DNA from: UBA1351 sp965140555 | GTDB lineage: Bacteria; Bacillota; Clostridia; Lachnospirales; Vallitaleaceae | Assembly: GCA_965140555.1 (NCBI GenBank) | Contig: OZ223259.1 | Location: forward strand, 1,178,001-1,242,000 | Length of the DNA stretch: 64,000 nt | Direction: 5' to 3' | In this document: piece after piece, positions 55,159 through 63,944 of the stretch | How the letters are laid out: every line of letters begins with the position of its first letter | Numbering within the stretch: the stretch's first letter is position 1 | Made by a program: the position numbers and the translations under genes | Notes under the pieces: generated by a model | Databases searched by the model: none | What the model was told of the DNA's origin: nothing | What the model saw: only the letters and a program-made list of their open reading frames with translations

Positions 55159-56034
55159 CTATACAAAAGGTTTTCCCCATTCCCTTTCATATATTAAACT
55201 CAGTCGATCATCACTTTCCTGTTCAAATATCCCTTGATTGTCCTGATTCGCCCAAGGTTCCTCACCAGATAACATAAGACTCTCAAGGGATGCGATTACC
55301 TCTCGAGTATGTTCGAATATGCTTTGTTCACTCGCCAATTCAGGGGGTAATTCCACGAGCAAACTTTTACTATATAAACTTGACCATGAAGAAAACGTAC
55401 CTGAACTTTCTGTGTAGCCACCTTTATATGGTAAATCAAAGGCTTTTGCCAGTTCAGCATTACCAATGGTCAAATCCCACCATCCATGGAAATCCATAAT
55501 GAATTCCCATTCTTTTGATAAAACTAAATCTCTTAAAGCCTGTGCTTCTGGGGAACTAAAGGGTTCGGCCATCGTTTTATGTCTCTCTAAGGACACATCT
55601 GAAACAAAATTATAATCAAAATCACGATTAATATCAATACCTAAGGTTATTTGCGCTCGTCCCGGTCCGTTATTCGTTTCTCCTTCAATTAAGCCATCCG
55701 GATTTGCTAAAGGTACAATTGTTATCGCATATTCATAAGGTAAATAAACGCCAAAATAATGGATGAGATTATCTGCCAGATGAACAAGCAATTCACCATC
55801 ACGATCATAGGCATCTTCATATCCGTGAATAGCAAATACTAATAATACTTCCTTGACCGCTTTAACTTCAGGTCTATATATTTGTGTTGCAACAATCTCT
55901 CTTCCCTGTCCTGATTTCCCGATTACAGTGTCTTCACTCTTTATATATCCGGCCGTTGTACAATCCTGTGCATAAACCAACGTATGACTTAATATAAATA
56001 TACTTGCAATGCTTATCATCAAAAACTTTTTCAT
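55159..56034 (-). CDS. Secreted M14-family metallocarboxypeptidase
   Basis: 291 residues. Signal peptide with AYA-like end (LVYAQD, cut near residue 22). Zinc site HGYEDAYDRDGE (HxxE-like) and the later His in DFHGW; NPDG and INRDF are substrate-binding motifs; catalytic Glu in LLVELPPE. Likely trims peptides or peptidoglycan stem peptides (gamma-D-glutamyl-diaminopimelate type) outside the cell. Preceded by an unusually long, structured leader. Confidence 0.85.
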   Translation of the reverse strand: MKKFLMISIASIFILSHTLVYAQDCTTAGYIKSEDTVIGKSGQGREIVATQIYRPEVKAVKEVLLVFAIHGYEDAYDRDGELLVHLADNLIHYFGVYLPYEYAITIVPLANPDGLIEGETNNGPGRAQITLGIDINRDFDYNFVSDVSLERHKTMAEPFSSPEAQALRDLVLSKEWEFIMDFHGWWDLTIGNAELAKAFDLPYKGGYTESSGTFSSWSSLYSKSLLVELPPELASEQSIFEHTREVIASLESLMLSGEEPWANQDNQGIFEQESDDRLSLIYEREWGKPFV

Positions 56035-56049
56035 AAGGTTACCTCCTTT

Positions 56050-56212
56050 TCAATTCAATCTGTTCGTTAAACTAAAAATCCGTCATAATTCCATATCTAT
56101 GAAACCATGACGGTAGTAATCAATCTGTATCTATAACCATTGATTGAATTGATTCAGTTGTCTCTCTTACATTCTTTTAAGTCATATTGACCTCTTTATC
56201 TATCACCGTCAT
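56050..56212 (-). ncRNA. Structured leader RNA with alternative terminator/antiterminator pairing
   Basis: On the minus strand, CCGTCAT (56107-56113) pairs with ATGACGG (56080-56086), with inner GGTTTCATA/TATGGAATT extending to a long stem followed by ATTTTTAG: an intrinsic terminator 40 nt before the M14 gene. The same 5' arm, as ACCGTCAT (56107-56114), is also complementary to ATGACGGT at 56205-56212, an exclusive alternative. TCAATTCAATC (56142-56152) and GATTGAATTGA (56050-56060) make an 11-bp outer stem abutting the ribosome site. No known riboswitch class recognised. Pairings seen; regulation inferred. Confidence 0.55.
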
Positions 56213-56241
56213 TTAAGGCTTAATGTATACTCTATATATAC

Positions 56242-56270
56242 ATTGTAACACATTATTATATAATAGTAAA
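56242..56270 (-). promoter_or_regulatory. Promoter of the M14 peptidase leader
   Basis: Minus strand TTTACT (56265-56270), 17 bp, TACAAT (56242-56247); predicted start near 56235 gives a 200-nt leader. Confidence 0.6.
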
Positions 56271-56305
56271 TCATTTATAATAACTACTATTATCTAATAA
56301 TGGCT

Positions 56306-57289
56306 TTACCATAGGTGATGAACATGCTCTCTTATATATGTATTATATACATCAGATACACCTTGCATTAACACATCGTTTAACGGTTCACCTTCAGAAG
56401 CCTCTGTATTTTGAAGCACTTGGTTCGGATTCTTAGCTCCCGGAATCACACAGCTAACGTCTTGATTCATAAGAATCCATCGAAGAGCAAATTGGGCCAT
56501 GGTCATTCCATCCGGTTTTAATGCCTTTAATCGTTCAACCGCTTCCAAACCAATATCATAAGGAACCCCTGAAAAAGTCTCCCCTTTATCAAAGGCTTCT
56601 CCGTGTCGATTAAAATGACGATGATCATCCTGTGCAAAGGTTGTCTTTTTTGTCATCTTTCCGGTTAGCATTCCACTTGCAAGTGGAACCCTGGCAATAA
56701 CTCCGACTCCCTTCTCCTTTGCTTTAGCAAAAAATTCTTCTTCCGGCTTTAATCGAAACATATTATATATTATTTGAACCGTAGCCAACCTATCATAGTC
56801 CATTGCTTGCATGGCTTCCGATACTTTTTCAACACTCACACCATAGTGAGCAATAAGCCCTTCTTTGACCAATGTATCCAATCCATCAAATAATTCTGCT
56901 TGGGCATACACCTCTGTCGGCGGACAATGAAGCTGTAGTAAATCGATACGATCTGTCTGCAAATTCTTCAGACTACGTTCAACAAAGCCTCGAATATTAT
57001 TAATGGTGTACCCAGATGCAATGTGAGGGTCCAAACGACGCCCTGCTTTGGTTGCTATATAGAGTTTATCCTTTTTGCTTGCTGCCAATTGTCCTAAAAG
57101 GCGTTCACTTCGCCCATCCCCATATACATCGGCTGTATCAAAAAAATTAATGCCTTGGTCAATGGCTGTTTCTAAAGCTTTCAAACTTGTCTCATCATGC
57201 ACTTCACCCCAAGTACCACCAATAGCCCAAGAGCCAAAAGATACTTCGGACACTTTATAACCTGTCTTACCTAACTCACGATAATTCAT
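56306..57289 (-). CDS. Aldo/keto reductase
   Basis: 327 residues from the ATG at 57289 (AGGAGG 6 bp upstream; an ATG immediately before it is too close). Motifs INFFDTADVYGDGRSE (Asp and Tyr of the tetrad), IATKAG (Lys), LLQLHCP (His) and the C-terminal NADPH-binding VIPGAKNPNQVLQN. YhdN-like general reductase; substrate unknown. Confidence 0.92.
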   Translation of the reverse strand: MNYRELGKTGYKVSEVSFGSWAIGGTWGEVHDETSLKALETAIDQGINFFDTADVYGDGRSERLLGQLAASKKDKLYIATKAGRRLDPHIASGYTINNIRGFVERSLKNLQTDRIDLLQLHCPPTEVYAQAELFDGLDTLVKEGLIAHYGVSVEKVSEAMQAMDYDRLATVQIIYNMFRLKPEEEFFAKAKEKGVGVIARVPLASGMLTGKMTKKTTFAQDDHRHFNRHGEAFDKGETFSGVPYDIGLEAVERLKALKPDGMTMAQFALRWILMNQDVSCVIPGAKNPNQVLQNTEASEGEPLNDVLMQGVSDVYNTYIREHVHHLW

Positions 57290-57381
57290 CATTAACCTCC
57301 TCAAAATCACTCAATTAATACCTTCTAAGGCTTAACCTCGCCTTAATACTAGTATATCATGAGATTTCAAGTTTTTCGGTT

Positions 57382-57456
57382 CTACTTTATATCACGAGCC
57401 ATACGATCAACAAAAGCTACACAACTCGCATCCCCTGTAATATCGCTGTTCGTAAC
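57382..57456 (-). pseudogene. Possible C-terminal relic of a dicarboxylate/amino acid symporter
   Basis: Between two stops, the minus strand encodes a 25-residue fragment beginning CVTNSDITGDASCVAFV and ending ARDIK. It resembles the conserved C-terminal helix of DAACS-type symporters (N-x-TGDA...V). No start, ribosome site or upstream homologous sequence is seen. Short, so chance similarity cannot be excluded. Confidence 0.3.
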
Positions 57457-57516
57457 ACATCAAATAATCGCTATATATTGTAACTTCCCTGAATCAATCT
57501 CGAACATTTGAGAAAA

Positions 57517-57548
57517 AAAGAACACGATCAACAACGATCGTGTTCTTT
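57517..57548 (-). terminator. Terminator of oleate hydratase
   Basis: AAAGAACACGATC, loop of 6, GATCGTGTTCTTT, then TTTT on the minus strand, 22 bp behind the stop. Confidence 0.92.
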
Positions 57549-57570
57549 ATATGAGACTAAAAACTTCAAT

Positions 57571-59265
57571 TTACAGTAATTTATACAATTCTGTGCTTTT
57601 CAATAACGCTCCGACGGGAATGTCTTTAAGCGATAGCTTATCCACACCCAAACATGTTTTTGCAGCACTTGCTAACACGCGCACATCATGTTGGCTTGGG
57701 AAAACCGGATCTACTTCTTTGCCCAAATCCATAAGTCCATATACGGCCATCATCGCACTTCTTACCGAATATTCTACAGTAAAGACGCAGTCATTTGGAA
57801 CTTCCGCATATTGACCTAAGAAACCGAAGTTCACGCTACCTTCCGGTATAACATCCGGACGATCACCTTTTACACGTGGCATAAATTGAGATGTAATATA
57901 AGGCATCATCGCCGGTATAACATTAACAGTATGGGACATAATTGTATCGATTTGTTTTTCCAATCCCATATGATATAACAATTCAGAGAACATTTCCTTA
58001 CCGGTACAATCGGATATTGTCTTGTTCACGTAGTCTCCGGGCACATCTAAATTCAACGCATAAGCCCAAAGAACTTTCACATTATCCGGTTGACCAATAA
58101 AATGAGGATGTTTCGGTACTACAAAACTCATAAACCATTTGGAATCTTTAATTGTAACAAGACCACCCATACCCGGTTTATCGCCGGTCCACTCATAAAT
58201 ATGAGGGAAGACAATGTCATCATCTTTCAATGTTACTGTAAAGGACAGCCATTTTGTTTTATCCACATCACTACAGAATACTTCCGGACGGCCAAATCCT
58301 TCAGCCTTTTTAGCAACCTTTTCCCATACACTAAAGCAGCCTTTGTCATCACTACGATTTAAAGGAGCAGGATGGTTCATATCCCCTCTCGTCGTATTTT
58401 GAGTCATGGAACCATTCGTAAATAGAACAAGATCTGTAGGTTCAACGGGTAATGACACTGCCTTGTTATCTTTAGTATAGTGAATGACCGTTGCTGTCTT
58501 CTTGTCGCCTTGAATATCAAAGTCGATGTCAGTCACTGTACATCCTGCTTCAAATTGAACCCCATGCTCATCTAACCATGTAATCAATGGAAGAATTAGT
58601 GAGTCATATTGATTGAATTCTGTATGCAAGATACCTTCTAATCGATTCATTCCACCGATAAGATGCATAAAGCGTTCCATATAGCGTTTTACTTCTACAA
58701 CACTATGCCATGGCTCAAATGCAAACATAGACGCCCAGAAGAACCAGAAATTTGTTTCAAATAAACTGTCATCAAAATATTCTTCTATCGTTGTTGCGCC
58801 TAATGCTTCCTCTGTCAACATATGCAATTTTCCTAATTCCAAGGCATTGGATTTACTCAACCCAAGACTGGAAAAATCAAGTTTTTGGCCTTGTTTTTCT
58901 ACTAATCGACAATGAGATTCAATAGGTTCATCCAAATTCAATTGACGAAATTCATCTAATACACTAACCGATTTATCTTTTAATGAAGGAATGAAGCTAT
59001 AAAGTTCCATAAAGCATTCAAAATGTTCTTCTATTTCTCGACCACCTCTTGCAGAGTAACCGGTCTCAGCGCGTCCGGCTCCGTCCATGGATCCGCCAAA
59101 CACATCCAACTGTTCCAAAATGTGAATATTAGCACCGGGCATATGTGCATCACGAATCAAAAAAGCTGCAGCTGATAACGAACCGATACCTCCTCCTAAA
59201 AGATAGGCTTGTCGTTTATTAATATTCGCAGGTGCTACTGGATTAATTTTTTGATAATTATACAT
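57571..59265 (-). CDS. ohyA: Oleate hydratase (myosin-cross-reactive antigen family)
   Basis: 564 residues from the ATG at 59265 (GGAAG 7 bp upstream; the ATG two codons earlier is too close). FAD-binding AYLLGGGIGSLSAAAFLIRD (about 22-40), GGSMDGAG, RGGREIEEHFECFMELY and SVNFGFLGQYAEVP are family motifs. Adds water across the cis-9 double bond of unsaturated fatty acids, usually a detoxification step. A TetR gene lies upstream in the same direction. Confidence 0.95.
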   Translation of the reverse strand: MYNYQKINPVAPANINKRQAYLLGGGIGSLSAAAFLIRDAHMPGANIHILEQLDVFGGSMDGAGRAETGYSARGGREIEEHFECFMELYSFIPSLKDKSVSVLDEFRQLNLDEPIESHCRLVEKQGQKLDFSSLGLSKSNALELGKLHMLTEEALGATTIEEYFDDSLFETNFWFFWASMFAFEPWHSVVEVKRYMERFMHLIGGMNRLEGILHTEFNQYDSLILPLITWLDEHGVQFEAGCTVTDIDFDIQGDKKTATVIHYTKDNKAVSLPVEPTDLVLFTNGSMTQNTTRGDMNHPAPLNRSDDKGCFSVWEKVAKKAEGFGRPEVFCSDVDKTKWLSFTVTLKDDDIVFPHIYEWTGDKPGMGGLVTIKDSKWFMSFVVPKHPHFIGQPDNVKVLWAYALNLDVPGDYVNKTISDCTGKEMFSELLYHMGLEKQIDTIMSHTVNVIPAMMPYITSQFMPRVKGDRPDVIPEGSVNFGFLGQYAEVPNDCVFTVEYSVRSAMMAVYGLMDLGKEVDPVFPSQHDVRVLASAAKTCLGVDKLSLKDIPVGALLKSTELYKLL

Positions 59266-59359
59266 TCTCATTCTTCCTTTCCATAGTAAACTCGAATCTT
59301 TCTAAGTAAAACTATAACAGGAGATATGCGTATCAACAATGAACAGTGTTTCTAAGTGT

Positions 59360-59399
59360 GTAAAAATGACACAAATCCTTTAAATTGTGTCATTTTTAC
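59360..59399. promoter_or_regulatory. 15-bp palindrome overlapping the tetR stop
   Basis: GTAAAAATGACACAA (59360-59374) and TTGTGTCATTTTTAC (59385-59399) pair around 10 nt. It covers the last codons of tetR and lies about 95 bp before ohyA. It can act as a terminator for tetR (T5 in the stem) or as an operator for the TetR protein; both are possible. Confidence 0.6.
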
Positions 59400-59958
59400 C
59401 ATAACGTCTAAATAATGTGACTAAACTTCCCTCCAACATTTTATCAATGCGATTGGCAAAGCTTTCCGGTGTTTCTCTAAGACCATCTTTAAGCCACGCT
59501 ATGAATAGTCCGACTAATGCATTGGCATAAAAATCTGTCATCTCTTCCTTTAGTGCTTCATTTGGGCATACCATCCCTTCAATATCCTGTAACACACCAC
59601 GAACGAGATGCGCAAAAACCTGATACAAAAAATCTTCCAAATGTTCTCGCCCTAAGGACTTATATGTATTCATACATAAGGTTCGATTATTCAGCGTGTA
59701 TCGTAAGACCTGCATAATTCCCTCTTTCCAAGAATCCAAGTGAGAATAAGCATCTAAATCTTCAATAATCTCATTATTATAAATCCATCCAAGTAAATCA
59801 TAGATATCTTTAAAATGGTTGTAAAATGTATGTCGCGTCATGTGACACGCATCTGTTATTTCCTGTATACGTATTTTATTAATCGGTTTTTCTTGCATAA
59901 TTTCTTTTAATGCTTGTGCCAATGCCTTTTCTGTAATATATGAAGCTGCCATTTTCAT
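59380..59958 (-). CDS. TetR/AcrR-family regulator, likely of oleate hydratase
   Basis: 192 residues. N-terminal HTH (about 5-52; INKIRIQEITDACHMTRHTFYNHFKDIYDLLGWIY), then a helical ligand domain of the DhaS/TetR_C-like group. Upstream of ohyA with a 114-bp gap; fatty-acid-responsive TetR proteins often control ohyA. SD AAAGG 5 bp before the ATG at 59958. Confidence 0.88.
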   Translation of the reverse strand: MKMAASYITEKALAQALKEIMQEKPINKIRIQEITDACHMTRHTFYNHFKDIYDLLGWIYNNEIIEDLDAYSHLDSWKEGIMQVLRYTLNNRTLCMNTYKSLGREHLEDFLYQVFAHLVRGVLQDIEGMVCPNEALKEEMTDFYANALVGLFIAWLKDGLRETPESFANRIDKMLEGSLVTLFRRYGKNDTI

Positions 59959-60030
59959 TATTTCCTTTCTAATATATTCCCTATTTTATTACAATTATAA
60001 CAAAGTTTTATAAGGAAAACTATGAACATC

Positions 60031-60076
60031 TTGACAGTACGAGTAAAAATAGGTATCGTTAATACAGCGTACCTAT
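60031..60076 (+). promoter_or_regulatory. uppP promoter and leader hairpin
   Basis: TTGACA (60031-60036), 17 bp, TATCGT (60054-60059). ATAGGTA (60050-60056) and TACCTAT (60070-60076) form a 7-bp inverted repeat over the start region. The -10 is weak, so an activator or other sigma factor is possible. Confidence 0.5.
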
Positions 60077-60113
60077 AGACCTATAAAAAATTAAATGTAA
60101 AGGAAATAAAACT

Positions 60114-60932
60114 ATGATTATTGAACTTTTTAAAGTTATTATCCTAGGAATCGTAGAAGGGATAACCGAATGGTTACCGGTCAGTAGTACAGGACATATG
60201 ATTTTGGTAGAAGAATTCATTAAAATGGACGTCAGCCCTGAATTTATGGAATTCTTTCGAGTTTTTATTCAACTAGGGGCCATTATGGCCGTTGTTGTTC
60301 TATTCTTCCCGAAACTGCTTCCATTCAGTTTTTCTAAGCAAGAGCCTTTTATAAAGAAAGATACCTTTAGCTTGTGGTTCAAGATTGTTGTGGCTTGTAT
60401 TCCTGCTGCACTGATCGGTATCCCTTTTGATGATTGGATTGACAAGGTGTTTTACAACTATATAACCGTTGCCGTCACCCTCATCTTATATGGTATTGCT
60501 TTTATCGTTATTGAGAACAAGCATAAAAATCACATACCAAGTATTACATCTTTGACGGACATTACCTACAAGACAGCTTTTATTATCGGTCTGTTCCAAC
60601 TTTTAGCACTCATTCCGGGTACGTCACGGTCAGGTGCAACGATTATAGGTGCTATACTCATCGGTACTTCTCGAACCATTGCCGCAGAGTTCACCTTCTT
60701 TCTTGCTATTCCCGTTATGTTTGGTGCCAGTTTAGTCAAACTCATCAAATTCGGTTTCATTTTCACACAAACTGAACTGATTCTTCTTATTACCGGAACA
60801 GCCACCGCATTTATTATTTCTATTATTGCCATTAAATTCTTATTGCATTATATTAAGAAGAACGATTTCAAAGCATTTGGATATTACCGCATTGTATTAG
60901 GCATCATTGTTCTTCTCTATTTTCTCATCTAG
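60114..60932 (+). CDS. uppP: Undecaprenyl-diphosphatase (BacA/UppP)
   Basis: 272 residues, about eight membrane segments. EGITEWLPVSSTGHM (about 16-30) and LALIPGTSRSGATIIGA (about 162-178) are the two catalytic signatures. Recycles undecaprenyl diphosphate for cell-wall synthesis and can give bacitracin resistance. Own promoter and terminator, so monocistronic. Confidence 0.96.
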   Translation: MIIELFKVIILGIVEGITEWLPVSSTGHMILVEEFIKMDVSPEFMEFFRVFIQLGAIMAVVVLFFPKLLPFSFSKQEPFIKKDTFSLWFKIVVACIPAALIGIPFDDWIDKVFYNYITVAVTLILYGIAFIVIENKHKNHIPSITSLTDITYKTAFIIGLFQLLALIPGTSRSGATIIGAILIGTSRTIAAEFTFFLAIPVMFGASLVKLIKFGFIFTQTELILLITGTATAFIISIIAIKFLLHYIKKNDFKAFGYYRIVLGIIVLLYFLI

Positions 60933-60938
60933 CATATT

Positions 60939-60970
60939 AAAACGAGGCTGACTTACAGCCTCGTTTTTTT
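60939..60970. terminator. Terminator of uppP
   Basis: AAAACGAGGCTG, loop ACTTA, CAGCCTCGTTTTTTT, 6 bp after the stop; also serves the convergent esterase gene. Confidence 0.93.
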
Positions 60971-60986
60971 ACTTTACACAATCTAT

Positions 60987-61820
60987 TTATTGTGTGTATG
61001 AAGAGGGTCCGAAGACATCAAATTGTCGTTTTAGCCATTCAAGGCTTAGCATCATCCAATGTTCACAATGAGGATCTATGTGATTCGTCGTATAATTCGC
61101 CAAGGCCAAACCATGCGGTCCCTTATCAAAAATATGGCCTTCAAACTCCACCTTATGGCGCTGTAACTCCAACATGAACATTAGAGTATTCTCCACAGGA
61201 ACAGCGCCATCGTCTGCCGTATGCCAAATAAACGTGGGCGGCGTGGTCGCATCCACACGCTTTTCCAAGGAATAAAAAGCAGCCGTTTCATCATCTGTTA
61301 AGGAACCGGACAATTGTGTAAAGGAGCCTCGATGGGCAAACTCTCCCGAACTCAGCACCGGATAACTCAGAATCATTCCATCGGGCTTATATCGATCATC
61401 TTTATAGCCTAAGGATTCCATAAGTAGCGGTTCATTCCATAATGTTCCCAGTCCGGCTGCCAAATGGCCTCCTGCCGAAAATCCAATAACAAAATATTGA
61501 TGGTCAACAATATGAAATCGTGCCGCATTCTCCTTGAGCCATTTCATAGCTAAAACACCGTCTCTTATGGGTTGTAGTCCTAAGGGATTGCCCCCTTCTT
61601 CACAGACGCTATAGGATAAAACCGCCGCATGGTAACCTTTATTATGATAAGCTAATGCTATAGGCTCTCCTTCTCTAGCAGATACATAGTTATAGCCTCC
61701 ACCCGGAATAACCAACATTACGGGCCTATTCTTAATATCTACGACTTCCTGCTGTTCGTGCATATATAGGGTTAAGGTTGCTTTGCTCTCCTCACTTAAT
61801 TGAATTGTTTCATAATACAT
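60987..61820 (-). CDS. Alpha/beta-hydrolase esterase (acetyl-xylan/feruloyl esterase-like)
   Basis: 277 residues from the ATG at 61820, after GGCGGTGTTTTTT; the reading from 61880 runs through a hairpin. VIPGGGYNYVSAREGEPIA (oxyanion hole), nucleophile GFSAGGHLA, Asp in HTADDGAVPVENT and His in KGPHGLALA. No signal peptide, so cytoplasmic; may deacetylate imported sugars. Its ribosome site is the 3' arm of a terminator-like hairpin (61821-61872). Confidence 0.88.
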   Translation of the reverse strand: MYYETIQLSEESKATLTLYMHEQQEVVDIKNRPVMLVIPGGGYNYVSAREGEPIALAYHNKGYHAAVLSYSVCEEGGNPLGLQPIRDGVLAMKWLKENAARFHIVDHQYFVIGFSAGGHLAAGLGTLWNEPLLMESLGYKDDRYKPDGMILSYPVLSSGEFAHRGSFTQLSGSLTDDETAAFYSLEKRVDATTPPTFIWHTADDGAVPVENTLMFMLELQRHKVEFEGHIFDKGPHGLALANYTTNHIDPHCEHWMMLSLEWLKRQFDVFGPSSYTQ

Positions 61821-61872
61821 AAAAAACACCGCCTTTATCAAGTATATAGTTATTATACTCAAAAAAGCGGTG
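61821..61872 (-). promoter_or_regulatory. Terminator-like hairpin holding the esterase ribosome site
   Basis: Minus strand CACCGC (61867-61872) pairs with GCGGTG (61827-61832); inner AGTATA/TATACT also pair; then U6 runs straight into the ATG at 61820. The 3' arm supplies GGCGGTG, the only ribosome site. A -10 (TATAAT, 61852-61857) inside the hairpin would give transcripts lacking the 5' arm. Confidence 0.65.
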
Positions 61873-61886
61873 CTATTCATCGTCTT

Positions 61887-63056
61887 TTATGCTTTTCTTT
61901 CCATTTTATCGTAAATTGTTGCCAATCGTTCGAGTGCTTTTTTCAAGGTGTCATCTTTTTTGGCAAAATGGAACCGAATCATATGATCCACCTCTTCTCG
62001 AAAGAAACTTGAGCCCGGAACAGCTGCAACCCCTACTTTCTTGGCTAGGCGTTCACAAAACTCCACATCATTGTCGCGTTGGAACTCTGATATATCTACC
62101 ATAACATAATACGCACCTTGAGGTTCATAATAGGTCAGCCCAATCGCATCTAATCCGGATAAAAACAACTCCTTCTTGCGTGTGTAATTGCTATTAAGTG
62201 TCTCATAATACTCTTCAGGCATAGTTAATCCGGCTACTGCTGCCTCCATAAGGGGTGCCGCTGCACCGACGGTTAAGAAATCATGGACCTTCTTAATACG
62301 TTCCATTACCTCTTCAGGACCGATAACATAACCCAGTCGCCATCCTGTTATAGAATAGGTCTTCGATAAAGAGCTACAGGAAATCGTACGTTCCCGCATA
62401 TCCGGTAGAGAGGCCATATAGGTATGCACATAAGGCGCATAGACGATATGTTCATACACTTCATCGGTAATAATATAGGCGTCGTATTGACGAGCCAATT
62501 CACCGATTATTGTTAATTCTTCCCGTGTGAACACCTTCCCACAAGGATTACTTGGATTACATAGAATCAACGCTTTTGCCCCTTGCTTGAAAGCTTCTTC
62601 CACATCCTCTTCTGAAAAACTGAAAGAAGGGGGTGTTAAGGGAATATAAATCGGTTTGGCACCTGTTAGAATAGCATCTGCACCATAATTCTCGTAAAAA
62701 GGTGAAAAAATCGCTACATAATCTCCGGGGTCAACCACAGCCATCATAGCAGCCATCATCGCCTCCGTACTTCCACATGTTATGACCACCTCTGTCTCCG
62801 GATTAATGGTCCATCCCATTCTGGGACTTTGTTTTTCTGCCAGAGCCTGTCTGAAATTTTCCGCTCCCCAAGTGGTCGCATATTGATGTGGTCCCTCAAC
62901 CGCTACGTCGACTAATCGATTCGTCAATGCCTTAGGGGGATCAAAATCCGGAAATCCCTGAGATAAATTAATCGCTCCGTATTGATTACTAACACGGCTC
63001 ATCCGTCGGATGACTGAGTCAGTAAATTGTGCTGTTCGTTGACTAAGTGCTTTCAT
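61887..63056 (-). CDS. PLP-dependent class I/II aminotransferase
   Basis: 389 residues. INLSQGFPDFDPP, NPSNPCGKVFT, ITDEVYEHIVY and the PLP-Lys site SLSKTYSITGWRLGYV place it in fold type I, near YbdL/kynurenine aminotransferases, many of which use methionine. The MetQ gene 12 bp upstream supports a methionine or keto-methiobutyrate link. SD AGGAGGTATGTTGA. Confidence 0.9.
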   Translation of the reverse strand: MKALSQRTAQFTDSVIRRMSRVSNQYGAINLSQGFPDFDPPKALTNRLVDVAVEGPHQYATTWGAENFRQALAEKQSPRMGWTINPETEVVITCGSTEAMMAAMMAVVDPGDYVAIFSPFYENYGADAILTGAKPIYIPLTPPSFSFSEEDVEEAFKQGAKALILCNPSNPCGKVFTREELTIIGELARQYDAYIITDEVYEHIVYAPYVHTYMASLPDMRERTISCSSLSKTYSITGWRLGYVIGPEEVMERIKKVHDFLTVGAAAPLMEAAVAGLTMPEEYYETLNSNYTRKKELFLSGLDAIGLTYYEPQGAYYVMVDISEFQRDNDVEFCERLAKKVGVAAVPGSSFFREEVDHMIRFHFAKKDDTLKKALERLATIYDKMERKA

Positions 63057-63068
63057 TCAACATACCTC

Positions 63069-63890
63069 CTATTGCCATGCAGGTACATAAGACCCTTTAA
63101 ACGTATCGTTGAACACATCGATAACTTCCTGAGATTGATACACCTCAACAATTCTTTTATACACCGGATTATCCACATCTGCCTTACGAGCTGCAATAAG
63201 GTTTACATAGTTTTTGCCTGAGTAAAATGCTACATTGTCTTGAAAAATAGCATCCTCACCGGGCGTTAATCCATTGTCCATTGCATAATTCCCATTAATA
63301 ACGGCTGCTGCAACATCCGGCATCAAAGCATAGACATTGGCAGCATCCACTTCAACCAATTCAAGATTTAACGGATTCTCTACAATATCCGTTAATTCAG
63401 GTGTATCACCGGCTTCCGGGTCTAACGTCAATAAGCCTGCTCCTTCAATGACTTTAAGAGCACGTCCTTCATTCGTCACATCATTTGGCAATGCAATTTT
63501 ATCCCCTTCGGAAATTGCATCAACAGAGTCTACATTGACAGAATAGATATTCATGGCTGAGATAAATGTGTCCCCAATGGCTTCAAGTTCATAACCATTG
63601 TCTGCAATTTCATTATTAAAGTAGGCATAATGTTGAAATGCATTCAAATCTGTTTCCCCATCATTTAATGCACGATTGGGTATCGCATATTCACTAAAGC
63701 TGATGAGCTCAATATCAACACCTTCTTCAGCCATTGTTGCAATAACAGGATCCCACATTTCGTTTGCCTCTCCTACAACACCGATTGTCACTTTGTTCCT
63801 ATCATTATCAGAACCCTTATCTGCACCGCACCCAATAACAGCCACTGCTGTTAATACCGTTACTATAGCTAAAATCCAATTTTTCTTCAT
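63069..63890 (-). CDS. metQ: MetQ/NlpA-family methionine-binding lipoprotein
   Basis: 273 residues. Lipobox AVIGC (Cys21). VTIGVVGEANEMWDPV, NDGETDLNAFQHYAYF (the hallmark N-x-FQH), IALPNDVTNEGRAL and the late NYVNLIAARK segment are NlpA-family. Binds D- or L-methionine for a MetNI transporter that is not seen here; it may lie beyond the right edge. Operon with the aminotransferase. Confidence 0.92.
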   Translation of the reverse strand: MKKNWILAIVTVLTAVAVIGCGADKGSDNDRNKVTIGVVGEANEMWDPVIATMAEEGVDIELISFSEYAIPNRALNDGETDLNAFQHYAYFNNEIADNGYELEAIGDTFISAMNIYSVNVDSVDAISEGDKIALPNDVTNEGRALKVIEGAGLLTLDPEAGDTPELTDIVENPLNLELVEVDAANVYALMPDVAAAVINGNYAMDNGLTPGEDAIFQDNVAFYSGKNYVNLIAARKADVDNPVYKRIVEVYQSQEVIDVFNDTFKGSYVPAWQ

Positions 63891-63944
63891 AATTATATCT
63901 CCTTCACTGTTCTTTAAATTTATTATTCAATGCATAAGATCTTC

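Noticed and set aside
57571..59265. Annotation as a carotenoid or phytoene desaturase-like flavoprotein
   Set aside because: The length, GGGIGSLSAA motif and RGGREIEEHFECF region are specific to oleate hydratase.
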